From Lolium rigidum (taxonomy: Eukaryota; Streptophyta; Magnoliopsida; Poales; Poaceae), in the NCBI RefSeq assembly GCF_022539505.1, contig NC_061512.1, forward strand, positions 252,852,510 to 252,916,509: a stretch of DNA of 64,000 nucleotides, in the 5' to 3' direction. This document shows positions 44,190 to 55,111 of the stretch, piece after piece. Position 1 is the first letter of the stretch; every line of letters begins with the position of its first letter. A model generated the notes under the pieces. It did not search any database. It worked only from the letters and a program-made list of their open reading frames with translations, and had not been told where the DNA came from. The translations under genes were made by a program, and so were the position numbers.

Positions 44190-47100
44190 ATGCAGATGAG
44201 TCGACAATGGATGTACGGTGACCGGTGCCATCCCGACTTCATTAAATGGCATGCATTATTTTCTGGAACGTTGCTTGAGGCAAACGAGCAGTCGAATGGT
44301 TTCATCTATTGTCCATGTAGTTCCTGTAAGAATACAATGGATTACTCTACCTCAAAGACCATTCACGTCCACCTGCTGCAGAATGGTTTCATGCCCAGCT
44401 ATAATTGTTGGACCAAGCACGGAGAAAGAGGGGTTATATTGGAAGACAACGAAGAAGAAGAGGATAGTGACAACTATCCTATGTTCACTGAAGACGGTGA
44501 TAGTAGAATGGGGGGAGACGAAGCTGAAGAAGAGCCCATTTTTGATGAGCCGATTTTTGATGACCCCGATGACGATTTGGGTCGGGCCATTCTTGATGCG
44601 AAGATAAGCTGCGGAAGTGAAAAGGAGAGGTTAAAGTTGGAGAAAATGTTAAAGGATCACAAGACACTGTTGTACCCAAATTTCAAAGATGGCCAGAAAA
44701 AGCTGGGTACCACGCTGGAATTGCTGCAGTGGAAGGCATAGAATGGTACTTCTGACAAGGGGTTTGAAAAATTGCTGAAAATAATAAAGAAGATGCTTTC
44801 AGGGGAGAACGTATTGCCCTCTAGTACGTACGAAGCAAAGAAGGTTGTCCGCCCTCTAGGATTACAGGTGCAGAAGATACATGCATGCATCAATGACTGC
44901 ATCCTCTACCGCGGGGAGTACGAGAATTTGAATGCATGCCCGGTATGTAGTGCATTGAGGTATAAGATCAGGCGAGATGACCCTGGCGATGTTGAGGGCG
45001 AGTCCAACCCCAGGAAGAGGGTTCCTGCGAAGGTGATGTGGTATGCTCCTATAATACCACAGTTGAAACGTTTGTTCCAAAACAAAGAGCATGCCAAGTT
45101 GTTGCGATGGCACAAAGAGGACCGTAAGAAAGATGTGATGCCGAGACACCCCGCTGACGGGTCGCAGTGGAGAAAAATCGACAGAGAGTTCAAGTCATTT
45201 TCAGATGACGCAAGGAACTTAAGATTTGGTCTAAGTACATATGGCTTTAATCCTTTCGGTGAGCAGAGCTCCAGTCATAGCACCTGGCCAGTGACTCTAT
45301 GTATCTATAACCTTCCTCCTTGGTTGTGCATGAAGCGGAAGTTCATTATGATATCAGTGCTCATCCAGGGCCCGAGGCAACCCGGCAACGACATTGATGT
45401 GTACCTGAGGCCATTGGTTGAAGAACTTTTACAATTGTGGCGTGACGAAGGTGTACTTGTGTGGGATGAGCACGAACAAAAGGAATTTAACCTACGGGCA
45501 TTATTGTTTGTAACCATCAATGATTGGCCTGCTCTTAGTAACACTTCAGGGCAGTCAAACAAGGGATACAATGCATGCACGCACTGTTTAGGTGAGACTG
45601 ACACTATATATTTGGGAAACAAGATTGTGTACCTGGGGCATCGTTGATTTCTTCCAAAACAACATCACGTAAGAAAGAGAGGAAAGCATTTCGGAGGTGA
45701 GGCAGATAACCGAACGAAGCCTACCCGCCCTACTGGGGAAGTTATATATGATATGGTCAAGGATTTAAAAGTGATCTTTGGAAAGGGTCCCGGCGGAAAA
45801 TATGTTCCGCATGATGTTGACGGACACGTACCCATGTGGAAGAAGAAGTCGATATTTTGGGAGCTACCCTACTGGAAATTCTTAGAGGTTCACTCTGTAA
45901 TCGACGTGATGCACGTGACGAAAAATCTTTGCGTGAACCTGATAAATTTCTTGGGCGTGTATGGGAAGACAAAAGATACACCGGATGCACGGCAAGACCA
46001 GCAAAGTATCCACGAAGGAAACAACCTGAATCCAGAGAAGTATCAAGGTCCTGCTAGCTACGCTCTTACGAAAGAGGAGAAGGAGATCTTTTTTGAAGTC
46101 TTGAGTAGCATAAAGGTCCCGTCTGGCTTCTCGTCGAATATAAAGGGAATAATAAACATGTCAGAGAAAAAGTTTCAAAACCTAAAGTCTCATGACTGCC
46201 ACGTGATTATGATACAATTACTTCCGGTTGCATTGAGGGGGCTTCTGCCGGAAAATGTTCGAGTACCCATTGTGAAGCCATGTGCGTTCCTCAATGTAAT
46301 TTCTCAGAAGGTGATCAATCCACTTACTCTACAAAATTTACAGAAGGATGTGGTCCAATGTCTAGTCAGCTTCGAGTTAGTGTTCCCACCATCCTTCTTC
46401 AATATTATGACACATCTCCTAGTTCACCTGGTCGAAGAGATTGGCGTTCTCGGTCCTGTATTTCTACACAACATGTTCCCCTTTGAGAGATTCATGGGAG
46501 TCTTAAATAAGTACGTTCATAACCGTGCTAGTCCAGAAGGCAGCATCTCCAAGGGCTATGGAACAGAGGAAGTCATTGAGTTTTGTGTTGACTTTATTCC
46601 TGACCTTAAGCCGATCGGTGTTCCTAAATCGCGCTATCAGGGGAGACTGCGTGGAAAAGGCACGCTAGGAAAGAAAGAAACATGTATGGACGGACATTCT
46701 TTCACTCAAGCACATTACACAGTTCTACATAATTCCATCTTGGTGGCTCCGTACAAAGAGGAACACAAGGATATCTTACGCTCTAAATACCCGGAGCAAC
46801 GTGAAGATTGGATTGATGGAGAACACATGAAGACTTCCGGCGGTTGGTTGCAAACACGTCTCATGAATGTCACCGATGACGAGCAGCTGTACTTGTTGGC
46901 CAAGCAACCATCTTCTACTATATCGACTTTTCAAGGGTACAAGATTAATGGGAACACATTTTACACTTTCGCCCAAGACAAAAAGAGCACCAACCAAAAC
47001 AAGTGGTGTCCGCTTTGATGCGGAAGATGGCAATGGGAACAAGGTCACATATTATGGGTACATGGAGGAGATATGGGAACTTGACTATGGACCTAATTTC

Positions 47101-47530
47101 AAGGTCCCTTTGTTCCGGTGCAAATGGTTCAACCCGAACGACGGGGTACGAGTAGACTCAGCAGAGACGGAATGACTACAGTGGATTTCAAGAATCTAGG
47201 GTACGACACCGAACCATTCGTCCTAGCCAGTGAAGTGGGTCATTTTTATGTGAAGGACATGTCTAGCAAACCGAAAAAAGGAAAGAAAGGCAAGAGGACA
47301 CATCATACAATGAGCCAAAGTGGCACATAGTTCTTTCAGGAAAAAGAAACATCGTGGGAGTAGAGGACAAGACAGACATGTCAGCAGATTATAATAAGTT
47401 TGATGATATTCCACCCTTCAAGGTAAAAAATGACCCAAGCATCATCTTAAACAATGAAGATTGTCCATGGTTGCGTCGCAGTCGAAGAAAGGGAAACAGA
47501 CGAAGAAAACTCAGAAGACTAGCTAGATAG
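44190..47530 (+). pseudogene. CACTA transposase, tnp2 type
   Basis: The first ATGs are at 44190 and 44196, just after an acceptor-like TGCAG. An N-terminal transposase-associated domain has Cys/His pairs (RCHPDFIKWHALF, YCPCSSCKN). An acidic linker follows. The tnp2 core includes LNACPVCSALRYK, GPRQPGNDIDVYLRPLVEEL, NDWPALSNTSGQSNKGYNAC and CTHCLGE. The C-terminal domains read HDCHVIMIQLLPVALRGLLP, PFERFMGVLNKYVHNRASPE and a last segment with WELDYGPNFKVPLFRCKWF. Lesions: TAG at 44739-44741, TGA at 45645-45647 (likely CGA originally), frameshifts near 47000 and 47160-47170, and a stop near 47328. The real end is TAG at 47528-47530. In the intact family this enzyme cuts the CACTA ends. Confidence 0.9.
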
Positions 47531-47639
47531 GGATCATAACTTGTGTATCTCAATATGGAAATCACTTTTCTGTAATGATGTTACTGTATATAAGATATTA
47601 ACAATGGAGATGGTTGGCTTGTTTTACTAGTTAAGTAGT

Positions 47640-48050
47640 TTTCACGGGCTTGCAGGCAAATTTTTCCGAGGCGGAACTTCCGAATATGCCATATATAGGG
47701 CATGTGCACCAAGGGCATATTCGAGAAGTTATACCACGGGAAATTTCCCAACCCTTTCCCCAACATTGCTAGAGGAGATGGAGTCTTTCACGGGCTTGCA
47801 GGGAAATTTTTCCGAGGCGGAACTTCCGAAGATGCCATAGGGCGTGTTTACCAAGGGCATCTTCAACAAGTTCCGCCACGGGAGATTTCCCAACCCTTTC
47901 CCCAACATTGTTAGAGGAGATGGAGTCTTTCACGGGCTTGCAGGGAAATTTTTCCGAGGCGGAACTTTCGAAGATGCCAAAGGGCGTGTGCACCAAGGGA
48001 ATCTTCGACAAGTTCCGCCACGGGAGATTTCCCAACCCTTTCCTCCATCC
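47640..48050 (+). repeat. Three tandem hairpin units (period 142-146 bp)
   Basis: Each unit holds an inverted repeat with arms of about 36 nt and a 19-23 nt loop: 47655-47690 with 47714-47749, 47801-47836 with 47856-47891, and 47943-47978 with 47998-48033. The arm core is GGCGGAACTT..GAAGATGCC against GGCATCTTC..AAGTTCCGCC. In unit 1 both sides changed together (GAATATGCC with GGCATATTC), keeping the pairing. Units are separated by GAGGAGATGGAGTCTTTCAC. The third unit ends in different sequence. This resembles a tandem miRNA-type precursor; no known miRNA is recognised. Confidence 0.8.
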
Positions 48051-48234
48051 ATGGTGATGAAACTCTCCATCCATGTTGGCTTGTTGAGCTGCTTGCCATG
48101 GCGTATCGATGCTTGTTTTATAGGCACGACGCCGCTTCTACATTGTCTTCTTCCTCCGACAGGGCGTCGTGCGCTACATGCTTTATCTCATCGAGCAGGG
48201 CGTCCTTATCCTGCCGACAGCTTTAGTACCAGTT

Positions 48235-48445
48235 GTACCCACCAGCCGGTACTAAAGGTTACCCACGCGTCCTTATCCCACCGACACTTTTGTTACATGA
48301 CAGAAAAACCACCTTTAGTACCGGTTGCACCCACCAGCCGGTACTAAAGGTTACCCACGCGTCCTTATCCCACCGACAGTTTTGTTACATGACAGAAAAA
48401 CCACCTTTAGTACTGGTTGCACCCACCAGCCGGTACTAAAGGTTT
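48235..48445 (+). repeat. 92-bp tandem repeat with palindromes
   Basis: GGTACTAAAGGTTACCCACG recurs at 48248 and 48340, and GGTACTAAAGGTT at 48432: period exactly 92 bp, about 2.3 copies. Each unit includes CCTTTAGTACCGG and CCGGTACTAAAGG, which pair as a hairpin around CACCCACCAG. The words are those of the CACTA subterminal repeats, here far inside the element. Confidence 0.85.
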
Positions 48446-48615
48446 GCCGCGCCATTGCGTTCCTGCCTATTTTCTTCATGCGCTTTCCACCGGTCCCCGC
48501 CTCTGTCTTCCCGCCTCCGTCATCCCGCCATTTTTTCACTATATAAATGTAGGCTTGGCCTCCATTTACATATCACATCTAGACTCATATCTGCAAACCA
48601 CATCATTCTCTCCCA

Positions 48616-49140
48616 TGGCTTCCATCGTATCTCTAACCCCCGGGAGGCGGAGGCGCTTTGCGCCTCGAACTACCCCCGCCCGCCGGGCTACCGCGTCCCG
48701 ACCGGCTGGTTGCTAAGCGTCGGAGGCGTACCGGTCCCTCCAGTCCCTCTAGGTGTGGCGCGCGAGATGGCCATCACGAACCACTACTACTTCGAGCTCA
48801 CGCCAGAGCAGCGGAGGAATCCCCAGTGGCATCCCAACTACAGCCCGACTTGGGAAAGCTTCTTCATCAATCGGCGTGAGAGGGCGCTTGCCAGGCACGA
48901 GGAGGGTGGCCCACCTCCCTCGAACTTCAACGAGGCCGGCCGTCGGCTGTGGTGGTGCGGCCGGACTCTCCAGGCTGTCATGGCCTACCGTGGCCCCCGC
49001 CTGCGCTACCCTCAGTCCCAGCCCATACGTGCTCTCCCACCGAGGTTCGACTACCGCGACCCGATGCCAGTGACGATGATGACGACGAGTACGACGACTA
49101 TAGTGGCGAGTACTATAGGGCTAGGCACGAGTATGACTGA
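48616..49140 (+). pseudogene. CACTA accessory ORF with GWxLSxxxVPxPPV motif
   Basis: The ATG at 48616 (MASIVSLTPG) opens the protein. After about ten codons a frameshift moves to the frame REAEALCASNYPRPPGYR, then PTGWLLSVGGVPVPPVP. After this come FELTPEQRRNPQWHPNYSPT, WESFFINRRERALARHEEG, then RRLWWCGRTLQAV. Near 49070 another frame gives an acidic tail (DDDDEYDDYSGEYYRARHEYD, ending at 49138-49140), which fits better than the frame that ends at 49144. The order motif, W-rich segment, acidic tail is also seen in the gene at 61757-62832. I know no function for it. It is not a transposase. Confidence 0.6.
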
Positions 49141-49199
49141 ATGACTCCAACAGTCAAATCTGGCCATGTATCTTAATTTTTAGTTGAGCTATGTACTTT

Positions 49200-49620
49200 T
49201 AATTCGAGTTCAATCGTAATAAAATTTTATTCCCGCCCCTTTCTTTCCCGCCTTTTTCTCCCACGCGCAGACCACGCCGCACCACGCCGTCAATAGAAAC
49301 AAAAACAAACATAAAAGATAAAAAATAGAAATAGAAAAGAAAAGAAAAGAAACATAGAAGAGAGGAAAAAAGAAATAGAAAAGAAACAGAAAAAGAAATA
49401 GAAAAGAAACAGAAAAGAAACAGAAAAGAAATAAAAAAATAGAAAAGAAACAGAAAAGAAATAGAAAAAAAGAAATAGAAACAAAAACAAACAGAAAAGA
49501 TAAAGAAATAGAAATAGAAAAGAAACATAGAAGAAAAGAAAAAAAGAAAAGAAAAAGAAACAGAAAAGAAAACAGCAAAAGAAAAGAAAACAACAAAAGA
49601 AAAAGAAAAACAAAAAAAAC
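49200..49620 (+). repeat. Purine-rich low-complexity tract
   Basis: About 320 bases of AGAAA/AAATAGAAA/GAAACA repeats (49290-49615), nearly free of C and T runs on the plus strand. The long Phe/Ser-rich frames on the opposite strand are by-products of this composition. The tract lies between the accessory ORF and an ACCGGT palindrome (CCGGTTGGTGGTACCAACCGG, partly, at 49620-49641). Confidence 0.85.
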
Positions 49621-50059
49621 CGGTTGGTGGTACCAACCGGTACCAAAGGGTGTTCCCCTCTATTTCACTTAGCCGCGCGGGCAAACTTCCCCCAAATCCC
49701 CAAATTTCTCACACGCGCAGACCACACCGTCGCTGTCGCCGAGTTCCGCGCGCTCGCCGTCGCCGTCGTCCACGCCGTCGCCGCCGTCCCTCGTCAGCGC
49801 CACGCCGCACCATGCCGTCACCGTCGACCGCACACAGCACCAGGCTGGCCTCTCCTCTCTCCGCGCGCCAGTGCAGGTATGTCCTCCGCCACGGCACCGT
49901 CGTCGTTCCCCTCGCCTGCGCGCTCCACTGCCGTCGCCGAGAAGGTTGCCGTCGCCGTCCAGAAGCTACTGCGCTCCCTCTGCCTCGGCGCCGGCCAGGT
50001 CACACCCGGAAGGTGTTCGACCTTATGCCGAGGCACACGTGCACGGCGTGGTGACCGCG

Positions 50060-50789
50060 TGGTGGTGGAGGCCGTGCGCCAGGGTGAGCCCGGACACACG
50101 CAGAACCGTCCGCGACACGGCCGCCACGGCGAGCCCGTGCTCCGTGAACGCGAGCCGCAGCCCTCGGGGCACTTGCACAACCGCTTGAGGAGGAGGAGTG
50201 TCCTCTCGGTTACGTGGCGGTCGGCGTCCGGGAGAAGTTCCACGAGCACGCGCACGGGTCCCACCTCCACCACGTCCTTGCCGCGGCGAGCTCGCCCACT
50301 GGAGGGCGAGCACGCTGTGACATCTATGTCGAGCGCGCGCGAGCTGAGCTTCGAGGAGGCCCCGTCGGAGAGAAGGTCCAGGAGGGACTTCACCATGTCT
50401 TCTACGTCAACGACTGCGGCCCAGTTGCGGCCGCCACTGGCCTTGGAGACCTTGTCGAGGATGGACATGGCGTGCAACCTCGCTTCAGCGCTGCCGCGCT
50501 GGACCAGCGCGACCATGGGCCTCATGCACTCCGGTTTGAGCACCAGGTCTACTGACGCATTTTCTGAGAGCGGTGGAGGCGCCAGAGTGTCGGTGGGGCT
50601 GGACGGCGAGGAGGCGCGGTCGCGCCAGGTGGAGATGATGCGCTTGAGGGTGTGGTTCGGCGTGAGGTCGAAGGAAGCGAGGCACTGCATAGTGGCAGGG
50701 CACGTCGTCTTGTCGTACTTGAAGAACCACCGCTCGATGCTGCGGCGCTCGTAGGTGACGCCGGTAGACACCGTGACGAGGTCCTCCAT
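50060..50789 (-). pseudogene. Captured fragment of a plant U-box E3 ubiquitin ligase (PUB22/23/24-like)
   Basis: The frame 49818-50963 reads from the ATG at 50789 as MEDLVTVSTGVTYERRSIER, then CPATMQCLASFDLTPNHTLK: the second half of a U-box (PVTVSTGxTYxR, the CPxT, and LTPNHTLRRLI). An ARM-type region follows (VALVQRGSAEARLHAMSILD, VVDVEDMVKSLLDLLSDG, LVELLPDADRHVTERTLLLL, KRLCKCPEG). A frameshift near 50165 switches to LRLAFTEHGLAVAAVSRTVL. The first part of the U-box (with CPISLE) is missing and the upstream codons are not PUB-like. Genuine PUB genes of this group are intronless, so a DNA capture explains it. The fragment lies opposite to the transposon genes. A truncated product could at most act as a decoy; transcription is unknown. 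Confidence 0.85.
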
Positions 50790-50841
50790 TAGCCCTTTTC
50801 GGTTTATTTTTCTTTCATTTAAATTACATAAAACAAAAATT

Positions 50842-50950
50842 ACATCAATAGAGAGAAGAGCGAGAGGAGGAGCGTTGAGTGTTAGGGTTAGGGTCGAGAA
50901 AAAGAGAGAAGAGCGAGAGGAAGAGCGCCGAGTGTTAGGGTTAGGTTTTT
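50842..50950 (+). repeat. 51-54 bp direct repeat beside the captured gene
   Basis: GAGAGAAGAGCGAGAGGAGG and the following GCG..GAGTGTTAGGGTTAGG occur twice in a row, 50848-50893 and 50901-50947. The TTAGGG words are not long telomeric arrays. The repeat sits at the border of the captured U-box fragment. Confidence 0.75.
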
Positions 50951-51043
50951 TTGCTTTATTCATTTCAATTGTTATCCATCTAGCAATCTGTTATACGATC
51001 ATGAAATATAATTGCTTTCTTAATTTTGCAGTGACATTGAGGT

Positions 51044-53283
51044 ATGGCGGACGACACCTTCATCCGAGATGAGGAGGGGGAAGAAGCGGTGCAGAAATTG
51101 ATCTATGAGAGTGCCCGTGGTACGGAAGCCGATGGAGATGATAACGAGTTTGAAGACTTTCTGAATGATTTCAGCGAGGGACTTGAGTCTGAACAAGTTA
51201 GAAGAGACAACGAAGTGTCGATAACAAACTCCGGCTAGGTGTATATCTATGTATCACTTAGTCTATGTTCATCGATCCCTAGATGCATTCATTTATTTGT
51301 ATTGCACTTATTAACGAATAATTTTTTCTTTTAGCCTTCTGCATCATCGAGCAAGTCTGTTAAAACAAAACGAGGCCCGACGAGAGTGTTAAAGGGTGAG
51401 GGCAGGTTAGCCCTCACAGCATTTAAGGCTAATGGTGAACCGGAGCATCCCAAAGAGTCCTGCCACAAATTTACAAATCAAGCCAGAGTTCTTGTTAGGG
51501 ACCATGTACCGATCAGCATTCAAGAGTGGAATAAGCTGAAGAAAGCGGGGACTCAAGATAGTTATGTCAACGACGCGATGAAAACTTTTCTTTGGGACAC
51601 TCTACTGACACGATTCAGCCTACCGGAAGACATGACAGAAGGCCAGAAGAATAAAGTCAGGGAATGGACATGGAAGAAGATGGCCATACAATTCCGGACA
51701 CTGGAAGAAAAATTTATGGGGCAAATATAAGAATGAAGATCCAAGTATTCGATGATAATCTAGTGAAGATAAAAGATCACCGGCCCGCATTTAAGGAGTA
51801 TAAGCAATCGTCTACTTTTGTGTCCCGATCGGAGACAAATACGAAAAATGCTGCAAAGAAGAAACTTTGGCATCATTTGGGGTCAGTGGCTACAAGACTC
51901 GCCATTCCGAAGTGGACAACGTTTGAGAATAAACCGATGGATGCAGGAATCACTCCACAGACATGGGACTGGCCCGAACGGTCCAAGTTCTGGTTGTTCG
52001 CGCATGGGGCAGGGTTGGACCCAAATACAGGGCTGATCGTTGCAAAGGGAAAATGGAAGGAAAAAATTGAGGCAATCGTACCGAAGCGCGTAGATGCAAT
52101 TGAAAAGGTCAGAAAGGGAGAGTACATTCCCGATAGAGAGAATGACGAGCTAACACTCGCTCTGGGGAACCCTGAACACGTTGGACGGGTACGAGCTCGC
52201 CCAGGTCTCACCATGAAGGAAGCGTGGCCGGACAGCGCTGACACTTATAGAAGCCGTTCGCGAAAGAAGAAGAAGGACGCCGACACGTTAACAGAATTGT
52301 TAACTAGGGTGGAGGCGCTTGAGAAAAATCAGAGGGAACCTGATCAACCGATGTTTGTACAGGATCCACAAGCCGATGCTGCCCCATCTCAGCGAAGAAG
52401 CAGTGTCGGTTCCTCGCATCTTGACGGATGTGGAGGAAGCTACCCCGTGGATTATGTCACGGAGAAGACAGATTGCGCGCTACATATGTTATTCGAGATC
52501 GCGTCCGTTAAGGTGGCGGTCGGCTATGTGTACCCAAGTGAAGATGGAGGAATGCACCATCATATGCCCATTCCACCTGGTTGTGTTCGTGTCGGGGTGG
52601 ATGAAGTTGTTCCGGGTTTTGAAATAGTGGAGCTTGATATTCCTAGAGGTGAAGATGAGAGGACACTGGCCAATGTCAAGCACGGTTTCGCCCTATGGCC
52701 GAAGAAGTACGTCGTCCTTTTGCAAAGGCCACCGACTCCTCCACATGAGCAGCAAATGCCATCGACTCCTCCTGGTAGCAGTCCTCGTGAGCAGCCAAGT
52801 CCACACGTACCTGAGAGGGACCCCAGCGTGAGTCCACCATCTCGAGATTCTCCGTGCAAGACAGCGCCCGTTAAGCGGAACGGTACGCCGCCTCGGAAGA
52901 GATCTAGAAAGGATAAACCACAGCCGCCCATTGAGAAGTTACCTTGGGAAAAAAGTGAAGAGGAAAACAGGGAAACCGTTTGGTCCGAGCTGAAAGCCTT
53001 TTTTGCACCGAAAGTGCCAGAGATACCTTTTGAGAAGACACTAGATCCGGTGAAAGTTGTGTGTACCGTTGAGAATCTATATGACCCTGTACCATCGCCG
53101 CCATCTGACTATAGGCGTTCTATTGAAAGGTCGTATGGCAACATGATCGAGGCGACAAAACCCGTTCAATCGGGTGTCAAGGAGATAAAAGGGATACACC
53201 AAGTCTACCAGCTCGGACAACAACCCGTTCAATCGGCCCCCCATCTCGTGGTGTATGACGAGAAGGCCGTTCAAAGTTCTTGA
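51044..53283 (+). pseudogene. Second CACTA gene, N-terminal part (En/Spm plant transposase type)
   Basis: The first ATG at 51044 opens an acidic exon (MADDTFIRDEEGEEAVQKLI) that ends in TAG at 51236-51238, directly before GTGTAT. With an acceptor TTTTAG at 51331-51334 this looks like an exon end whose last codon changed to stop. Exon 2 continues KRGPTRVLKGEGRLALTAFK, the conserved DNA-binding region (VPISIQEWNKLKKAGTQDSY, FLWDTLLTRFSLPEDMTEGQ, RTLEEKFMG), then, after a frameshift near 51722, KIKDHRPAFKEYKQSSTFVS and WDWPERSKFWLFAHGAGLDP. A Pro-rich, basic linker (52720-52920) follows. It corresponds to the TnpA-like partner protein of the CACTA system, binding subterminal repeats. Confidence 0.8.
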
Positions 53284-54525
53284 CAATACACCGATTACCC
53301 CTTAGCTCAAGTACAATATAAATATGTTCAAGGGAAAGATTTGGTCGAGAATCTCAGGAAGCTACCAACAAGAATGCGTAACTTGCATACGTGGTACCAA
53401 CTTGCCACAAAGGGAGGGATCGAGACTATCATGGTGCGAGTTAAGGAAGAGCACTACTTCCAAGAATACTCGTGAGCGTTGACTTCGCGAGCTTTTCCAG
53501 CTTATACAATCTTCGGGCCCTCGACAAATCTATCATCGCTGCTATTGTCCGTAAGTGATTTATTTATATAATTTGAGAAGTCTTTAGCTCAGCTCCTTCA
53601 TTATCTGCAAATTATAATCTTTTGTGCGCTATGTTATGCAGATCGAAGATGCTCGAATGCAAAAGGGATGAAATCATGGACATTGAGTTCATTGACCCGG
53701 ACACAATGCATGTCAGGACCATAGAAGAACCCCTCTATAACAGGGATACACCGGAGACTTTTCTAAGGTTTTTGAAGCGACAATGTGACAAAATGATAAT
53801 ACTTTGGCCTTACAACTTCCAATGAGTGTTACTCTCTTATGACACTACATATTTAAACTTGCGCAGGTTTCACTTTATTCTTATCGTCATTAAAATGTAC
53901 GAAGGAGAAGTTGAAGTCTTTGACTCACCAACCAAAGAGCCTATACTATACAAGTCTTGTTTTCTTATGCTCAAAAGGTATTTCAAATTCTTATCGGTTT
54001 TTTTTGTGAATTTCCTGATATCAACTGATTGATAACTCTTTTGTGCATTTTCTTTTGTCGGGCAGCGTATGGGTAACTTTCATCAAGGAAGATCAGTCCT
54101 TTCAATAGGCACCGAAGCTGATATGGCGTGCGGACAAAGTAAGTAGTAGTTACCTAGGTCCACACACCTTTATCATACTTGATTATTGTTTGACTGAATT
54201 ATATTCTTGTACAGAAATGCGCGAAACAAGCACAGGGGACTGATCTATGTGGATACTACGTTTGCGAGTACATCCACAGAATTGTCAGCGAGAGAGTGAA
54301 TAATGAAAGAAATAGAGAGGTACGAAAACAATATTCACAAATTTATTTTGTTACCATAAGTTATGCTGAGTTTCATGTATTCATTTGTATCTTATTCTTT
54401 TACAGTTGAGAAGAAAGCGGGAGAAGATCTCAATCGAGGAGCGCTTCAAAGCAATTGGCGAGGAATTGACGGGATTTTTCCTTCGGGAAGTCATACCACC
54501 ATCCGGAGAGTTCCACTATGCATAA
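53284..54525 (+). pseudogene. Ulp1-like cysteine protease end of the second CACTA gene
   Basis: After a stop at 53281-53283 coding similarity goes on with linker segments and then the protease: IEFIDPDTMHVRTIEEPL, KMIILWPYNFQ, FHFILIVIKMYEGEVEVFDS (His and Asp of the triad), QGTDLCGYYVCEYIHRIVS (oxyanion Gln and catalytic Cys), ending RFKAIGEELTGFFLREVIPP and stop TAA at 54523-54525. Exons are separated by short introns, e.g. 53976 to 54065 (AG acceptor GGGCAG). The junction near 53822 would need a GTGAGT donor but shows ATGAGT. Ulp1-type (C48, SUMO protease) domains ride in several plant DNA transposons; their role there is unsettled. Confidence 0.75.
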
Positions 54526-55111
54526 AGATCTTCTCCCGCTCCTCGATTGCTTTGTGTATATATAGTTCGACCCGGAGTGTACCACTATGGTACATGTAAT
54601 AGATAGTATGCCTCGGAGAGTACCACTACGCATGAAGATCGATCTTCATGCATGTACTACTTTATTCTGGTGCATCGACTTGATATGCATCGAAGAGTAC
54701 TACTTATGCAATTACATGTGTGTTATATTATATGCACCAACTTGATATGCATCACCTTGATCTTCATGTACTACGTAAACCCAAACGCGTTTCTGGTGCA
54801 TCGACGTGATACGAAACGCTCCGATACCCCTAAACCCCTCCTAAAACCCTAAACCCTGAATTCTCTGCCGCGGCAGAGATTTCTGCATTTTCTCTACCGC
54901 GGCAGACAACCTTTGGTACCTTACAAACCGGTACGAAAGCTCCCTCGCCGTGCGCTCTCCTGGGCGCCCACGTGGAGGCGCCATTTATACCGGTTCGTAA
55001 GGAACCGGTATGAAAGGGGGGGACCTTTTGTACCGGATCTTTTATACCGGTTGAGAAACCGGTGCAAATGGCCCTTACCAACTGGTATAGATGAGCTTTT
55101 TTCCACTAGTG
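54526..55111 (+). repeat. Right end region of the CACTA element
   Basis: It starts with an imperfect repeat of the gene end (GTACCACTA at 54576, 54621; GATCTTCTCCCGCTCCTCGA at 54528 is an inverted copy of coding sequence near 54416-54450). CCCTAAACCC words lie at 54827-54857, a GCCGCGGCAGAGA repeat at 54867 and 54897, then inverted ACCGGTACGAAAG-type subterminal repeats to the TIR at 55097-55111. Confidence 0.8.

Larger units (their letters stand above)
43397..55111 (+). mobile_element. CACTA (En/Spm) DNA transposon
   Basis: A complete 11,715-bp element: left end CACTAGTAGAAAAATGGGCA, right end TTTTTTCCACTAGTG, flanked by the 3-bp TSD TCC (43394-43396 and 55112-55114). Both ends hold the subterminal TTTAGTACCGGTTC/GAACCGGTACTAAAG words typical of Triticeae CACTA families. 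It carries two transposon genes in plus orientation (tnp2-like and a second ORF with an Ulp1 end), an accessory ORF, a hairpin array and a captured host gene fragment. All genes have lesions, so it is probably immobile unless helped in trans. Confidence 0.92.

Noticed and set aside
47640..48050. Regularly spaced repeats as a CRISPR-like array
   Set aside because: The window is plant nuclear DNA, units are 142-146 bp with no unique spacers, and each unit is itself a hairpin.
49199..49684. Long minus-strand frames rich in Phe and Ser, looking like membrane proteins
   Set aside because: They are translations of the A/G-rich low-complexity tract 49290-49615 and occur in three frames at once, so they are not a gene.
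49624..50754. 376-codon plus-strand ORF opposite the captured U-box gene
   Set aside because: It is GC-rich, Arg/Ala/Ser-rich and antisense to codons with clear U-box and ARM motifs, so it is a shadow frame.
50882..50947. TTAGGG/CCCTAAA-like words (also 54827-54857) as interstitial telomere
   Set aside because: Only two to three units each, and the plant telomere unit is TTTAGGG. They sit inside CACTA repeats and are best explained as part of those.
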